Shown: piece after piece, positions 59,883 through 64,000 of the stretch
Position numbering within the stretch: the first letter of the stretch is position 1
Layout: each line of letters starts with the position of its first letter
Assembly: GCA_951804985.1 (NCBI GenBank)
Contig: OX638134.1
Span: 1,922,001-1,986,000 of the forward strand
Source of the DNA: Dryomyza anilis
Lineage: Eukaryota; Arthropoda; Insecta; Diptera; Dryomyzidae
DNA: 64,000 nucleotides
Reading direction: 5' to 3'
The notes under the pieces: model-generated
The model's input: only the letters and a program-made list of their open reading frames with translations
What the model was told of the DNA's origin: nothing
Databases searched by the model: none
Position numbers and translations under genes: made by a program

Positions 59883-60715
59883 TATTTAATTTTTAGTGAA
59901 AAATTTAAGTTATAGTGAAAATTTTAATTTTTGTGAAAAATTGAACTTTTAGTGAAAAATTGAATTTTTAGTGAAAAATTGAATTTTTAGTGAAAAATTG
60001 AATTTTTAGTGAAAAATTGAATTTTTAGTGAACAATTGAATTTTTAGTGAAAATTTGAATTTTTAGTGAAAAATTGAATTTTTAGTGTAAAATTGAATTT
60101 TTGTGTAAATTTGAATTTTTAGTTAAAATTTGAAAAAAGGTTTTTTTTTATTGAAAAATTAATTTTTAGTGAAAAATTGAAAAAAATTAGTGAAAAATTG
60201 AATTTTTAGTGAAAATTTGAATTTTTTAGTGAAAAATTAATTTTTAGTGAAAAATTGAAAAAATTAGTGAAAAATTGAATTTTTAGTGAAAAATTGAATT
60301 TTTAGTGAAAAATTGAATTTTTAGTGAAAAATTGAATTTTTAGTGAAAAATTGAATTTTTAGTGAAAAATTTAATTTTTAGTGAAAAATTGAATTTTTAG
60401 TGAAAAATTTAATTTTTAGTGAAAAATTGAATTTTTTGAAAATTTGATTTTTAGTGAAAAATTGAATTTTTAGTGAAAATTTGAATTTTTAGTGAATATT
60501 TGAATTTTTAGTGAAAAATTGAATTTTCAGTGAAAAATTGAATTTTTAGTGAAAAATTGAATTTATAGTGAAAATTTGAATTTTCAGTGAAAAATTGAAT
60601 TTTTAGTGAAAAATTGAATTTATAGTGAAAAATTGAATTTTTAGTGAAAAATTGAATTTGTAGTGAAAATTTGAATTTTAGTGAAAAATTGAATTTTAGT
60701 GAAAATCGAATTTTT
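59883..60715 (+). repeat. 19-bp minisatellite, GAATTTTTAGTGAAAAATT unit
   Basis: About 43 tandem units, most differing by one or two bases, with a few insertions (for example near 60130 and 60190). The reverse complement of this unit makes up most of MED1 intron 3 (37862-38275). Confidence 0.95.
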
Positions 60716-61834
60716 AATTAATATATTTTTTTTGTTTTAATTTCAATTTCTGCGTTAAATATAATTAAAGATCACAAATTAAGTGCATAAAATATTCATT
60801 ATTGATAACAATTATTTGAGGTTCATTTGTGCTGGCAACTTTGTCGTAGCATGCGTCCGCATTGTCGGCAACTTGTTGCCAATCACTCAGCGCCTCTGGC
60901 GTCAAATTGAGTTGTTGACAGAATTACGCAATCGCTGACCGTCGAAGGACGACCTGCACACGCAGGAGCTGTCAACCAGTTGTCGATGTGTTTTGTTCAT
61001 TGCGTGAAGAACAAATGAATGAGTGGGCGGGTGGCAGTTGTACTGCAGTGTGGTAGGTCGTTCGATTTGAAATGCCAAACGAAAGGTGAAACATTCCAGT
61101 TCTTTGCTGAATGCAACGTGAATTTCTCAATGACACTTCTAGGTATTTATGGTAAACATTTGAAAAATTATTTCACAGAATAACGTACAGCCATTCTTCA
61201 GCATGGTTTCTATTTGTAGCTGAAAATAAATATGTGAACTTTTACGTTTCATCAAAATCCATGCCTTCAGTTGTCTTTACGGTCACAACTGAAATGAAAA
61301 CTCATCAAAAATTTCCTTTACGCTTTTATTGCAATTGCCAAGCAGCATTCTAAGGTTTCATTTCACTTGCAGTGTACAAGATGATTTGGAAAACATCAGA
61401 AAATGCATTTAACCAACCAACCATCCAATCCAACTGACCAACAAACAAACAAAAGACTAAAATTAGTTTCTGCTACTCGGTAACTGTTCCAATATATAAC
61501 ACATCAAGTCCATCAGTCGCATAACAAGGACACAAAGTGAAATGGAGAAATATGTTTAATGGACAGACTGAGAGCAACCTAGTCAGGCCAGCTGTTTGGC
61601 AAATAATAAAACTAACTGGGCTGTCAGTTGATCTGTCAAAACGGACTGACAACCGACGACGAGTCACTGAACGAAACAAAAGACTGATTATAAGAACTGC
61701 TGTTGTGCTGTCTGTCGACGGCATTTGATTGATAACGAAGTTCTTGTGTGTTCGAACTATTTTTATTTGATTAACATGTCAAAGTGCATGTTTTAATAAT
61801 TTCTTAAATATTATATATATTTTATAAACTATTT
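60716..61834. other. Gene-free stretch
   Basis: No supported gene. Overlapping frames on both strands at 61473-61728 lack any recognisable domain. Confidence 0.5.
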
Positions 61835-62021
61835 AGGGTGTGTGCGAATTGGACTATATTGATGACTAAACTAAATTGAACGACTTTTCATTCGATCTAC
61901 ATTCGGTAACCGATAATTGTTATAGTCCATAATCATTCGATTAGCATGTGTCTGTTTGCTGTATTTCAATTTAGTCTGCAATACCGACAAAATGTAGTTT
62001 AGTCGAATTCGCACACACCCT
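61835..62021. mobile_element. 187-bp MITE, AGGGTGTGTGCGAATT termini
   Basis: The left end AGGGTGTGTGCGAATTGGAC (61835) is complemented by ...GTCGAATTCGCACACACCCT ending at 62021, about 20 bp with one or two mismatches. No clear target duplication. It shows no similarity to the CAC-ended elements. Confidence 0.8.
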
Positions 62022-62207
62022 CAAAAAACAGCTTTCTAATTAAGGCTACTTTATTTGACTACGAAATCATAGTAGAAATTGTCAGGAAACATTTTAAATT
62101 TTAAAGTGCATTTTTAATATGACTTTATTTTAAATTAATTTAATATTTTATTATATTTCTTTATAATTCGATGACGCTTATTTTTGATTGCAAATATTTT
62201 GAAATCT

Positions 62208-62542
62208 TATTGGAATATTTAAATTTCACTTAACAGTTAAAAAAGAAATTTCGTTAAAGATTTTTTTTTCCAAACTACTTTTGAAAAAGTCTGTATATTT
62301 TACAGAACAATTTTATTAAAAGTGCTATGAGTTGGAAAAAAACTGAATATGCAATTTGTTAACATTCACTGTCAATTAAAACACTCCAATTTATTTATTT
62401 TAAGTAACCTTTGATATTTTAATATTTCATGTGAAAAATTTGATTTATAAATTTTTCACTTTCAAATAAAACTTCTTTTCACATTGTTCAAACTTTCGAT
62501 ACGACTATTAGTTTTTGTCCACGCGTGTGCAATAATACAATA
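62208..62542 (+). repeat. Probable 5' LTR (335 bp)
   Basis: It starts TATTGGAATATTT and ends AATACAATA, so TATTG and CAATA form 5-bp terminal inverted repeats. It is followed directly by a GGTTATGGGC primer-binding-site sequence. An AATAAA lies near 62466. Termini are TA...TA rather than the usual TG...CA. The 3' LTR is outside the window, so the limits are inferred. Confidence 0.6.
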
Positions 62543-62552
62543 GGTTATGGGC
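62543..62552 (+). other. Primer-binding site of the copia-type element
   Basis: GGTTATGGGC immediately after the LTR resembles the site used by Drosophila copia, which is primed by a fragment of initiator-Met tRNA. Its internal ATG (62547) is also the first codon of gag. Confidence 0.6.
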
Positions 62553-63107
62553 GACCAACGCAAAGAAGTGCCTCATGGCATTGCGCAGTTTAAAGGAAAG
62601 TCGTACGAAAACTGGAGTTTTCGTGTAAAAATGTACTTGGATTCGGTGGACGTTCTGGAAGCTGTGACATGTTCAGCTCCTATTGCTAATGACGCGGCGT
62701 CTGTTTCCAAATACAACGAAAAGAACAAGCGAGCTAAATCCATAATAGTAAGCTGTATATCGGACGATTATTTGGACTACGTTAAGGATAAAAGTACGGC
62801 TCGAGATATGTGGAAAGCGCTGGAAGATGTGTTTGCAGTCAAATCAGCTTCAAGTCAGACGATCATAAGGAAGCAGTTGGCGCGATTGAAACTAGCAGAA
62901 GGCGTGATGATGAAGGATCATTTTCTTGAATTTGATGGCCTGGTCAGGCAGCTGAAATCCGCTGGAGCTACGTTGGCTGAAAGCGATCTGGTGTCACAGC
63001 TCTTCATAACGCTTCCAGAGAGCTTTGATCCACTGGTAACAGCTCTCGAGAATATGAAGGAGGAAGAGCTGACCTCCTCAATTGGTGAAGCAGCGGCTGC
63101 TGGCTGA
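62547..63107 (+). pseudogene. Copia-type gag, frameshifted at its end
   Basis: A frame of 186 codons with the conserved copia-type Gag pattern: a WSFRVKMYL-like helix near residue 24, a DMWKALE segment, and LFITLPESFDPLV near residue 149. Gag forms the particle that packages the element RNA. The last dozen codons are out of register: from 63073 the family-like sequence continues in the +1 frame, and the gag frame stops at 63105-63107. The start is chosen because family similarity begins within ten residues of it. In Drosophila copia, gag and pol form one frame, so this break is probably a mutation at about 63084. Confidence 0.82.
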
Positions 63108-64000
63108 AGAGAGAAAAAGGACCGATCGTGATAGATGTGATGACGTGAAGTCACCATCTGCGTTTGCTATGAAGAAGGAAAAATATTTTAAGTTCAATGG
63201 GAAGTGTCATAACTGCGGCAGACGTGGTCACCTTAAAGCAAATTTCAGACTGCCACTCAAAAGAGAAGCAAACTTGGCATCTGGATCGGCTGAAACCAAA
63301 AACGCAGTAAGCTTTATATGCAACGCGACGCAGAACGCAACATGCTTCATGCTTAATAATGAAAGCAAGCATCGGAAGTATAACATCAAGTTTCGCGAAG
63401 ACAATATGTCGTTCATGCTAGATTCAGGATCAAGTGATCACCTAGCAAACGACAGGGATATTTTTAGCAACATTCAACGTTTGAAGAAGCCTATTACAAT
63501 TAATGTGGCGAAAAGTGAAGAATCCCTGATCGCAATGGAAGCTGGAGACATACGTGGATACACGAATAAAGGCACATTGGTTAATTTAAAAGATGTGCTG
63601 TATGTTCCGGATCTGCGCGATAATTTAATTTCGGTTCGTCGTTTAACCAATGCTGGTCTAGAGGTGAACTTCAAAGGTAGAACAGCTGTAATTATCAACA
63701 AGGACGTAAATATTGCTGTAGCACAACGAAAAGGCAACCTTTATGAAGTCAGTTTGCAGAAGGAACACGCAAGTGCAAATATATGCATTAAAGATGAAAG
63801 CAAGTTATGGCACAGACGACTCGGTCATTTAAGTCAACATTCACTTCAAGAAATGGTGCGCAGCAAGATGGTGCATGGAATTGGAAATGTACAATCATTT
63901 GGCCTTTGTGAAATATGCGTTAAAGGTAAGCAGTGCCGGGAGCCATTCAGTGGTACGCGTGAACGGAGCAAGCGACCACTTGAGCGAATTCATAGTGATG
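63073..64000 (+). pseudogene. Copia-type pol (protease to integrase start), cut by the window end
   Basis: Open without stops from 63073 to the last base, in the frame one base ahead of gag. In order: a zinc-knuckle CHNC...H whose fourth ligand is Phe (TTC at 63244-63246) instead of Cys; protease active site DSGSS (63421-63435); GAG-pre-integrase HX4H (63811, 63826) and CX2C (63907, 63916) ligands; and the beginning of the integrase core at HSD. It has no ATG of its own near the start and would need gag for expression. The zinc-knuckle change and the frame break point to an inactive copy. Confidence 0.85.

Larger units (their letters stand above)
62208..64000 (+). mobile_element. Ty1/copia-type LTR retrotransposon, 5' part
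   Basis: From the left: a probable LTR (62208-62542), a primer-binding site, gag, a zinc-knuckle region, an aspartic protease signature, the GAG-pre-integrase zinc-binding region and the first residues of integrase, where the window ends. The order protease-integrase before reverse transcriptase is characteristic of Ty1/copia. A +1 shift of frame between gag and pol (near 63084) and a lost zinc-knuckle Cys indicate an inactive or decaying copy, unless the shift is a sequencing error. Confidence 0.9.

Overview
This looks like nuclear DNA of a higher (brachyceran) fly. The two recognisable genes encode proteins that match Drosophila CNK and Mediator subunit 1. Introns are short (54-79 nt) or moderate, exons carry CAG/GCC-rich homopolymer runs, and the intergenic DNA is very AT-rich and packed with repeats. 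A tephritid fruit fly or another acalyptrate would fit, but the species cannot be settled from sequence alone.

Layout. 1-27.2 kb has no gene I can support. It holds small inverted-repeat elements (5715-5936, 11296-11674, 14256-15531, 16443-17626, 18697-19782, 20964-21321, 22871-23081, 23341-24223, 26261-26360), a tRNA-derived SINE (about 11735-12041), a solo LTR nested in another element (14458-14839), and several tandem duplications. 27.2-32.5 kb carries the complete four-exon cnk gene (+), about 1,556 residues with SAM, CRIC, PDZ and PH regions; its first intron appears to be of the rare GC-AG type. 36.4-43.8 kb carries MED1 (+), five coding exons and about 1,425 residues. MED1 has a probable 5' untranslated exon and a possible short isoform made by reading into the last intron.

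43.8-62 kb is again gene-free. It has three copies of a roughly 1-kb inverted-repeat element (44972-45939, 53883-54783, 56372-58046), a near-perfect 300-bp hairpin (46523-46825), a 1.4-kb octanucleotide array (50861-52284), a T-rich tract (48545-50135), and a 19-bp minisatellite (59883-60715) whose reverse complement also fills MED1 intron 3. From 62208 to the window end lies the 5' part of a Ty1/copia-type retrotransposon with LTR, primer-binding site, gag, protease and the start of integrase. It is damaged by a frameshift and a lost zinc-knuckle cysteine.

cnk (a RAS-RAF scaffold) and MED1 (a transcriptional co-activator subunit) share strand and neighbourhood, but I see no functional link between them. 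The most informative theme in the rest is a set of elements that start with CAC plus an A-rich run, several flanked by TA. For one of them a neighbouring tandem copy preserves the empty target site.
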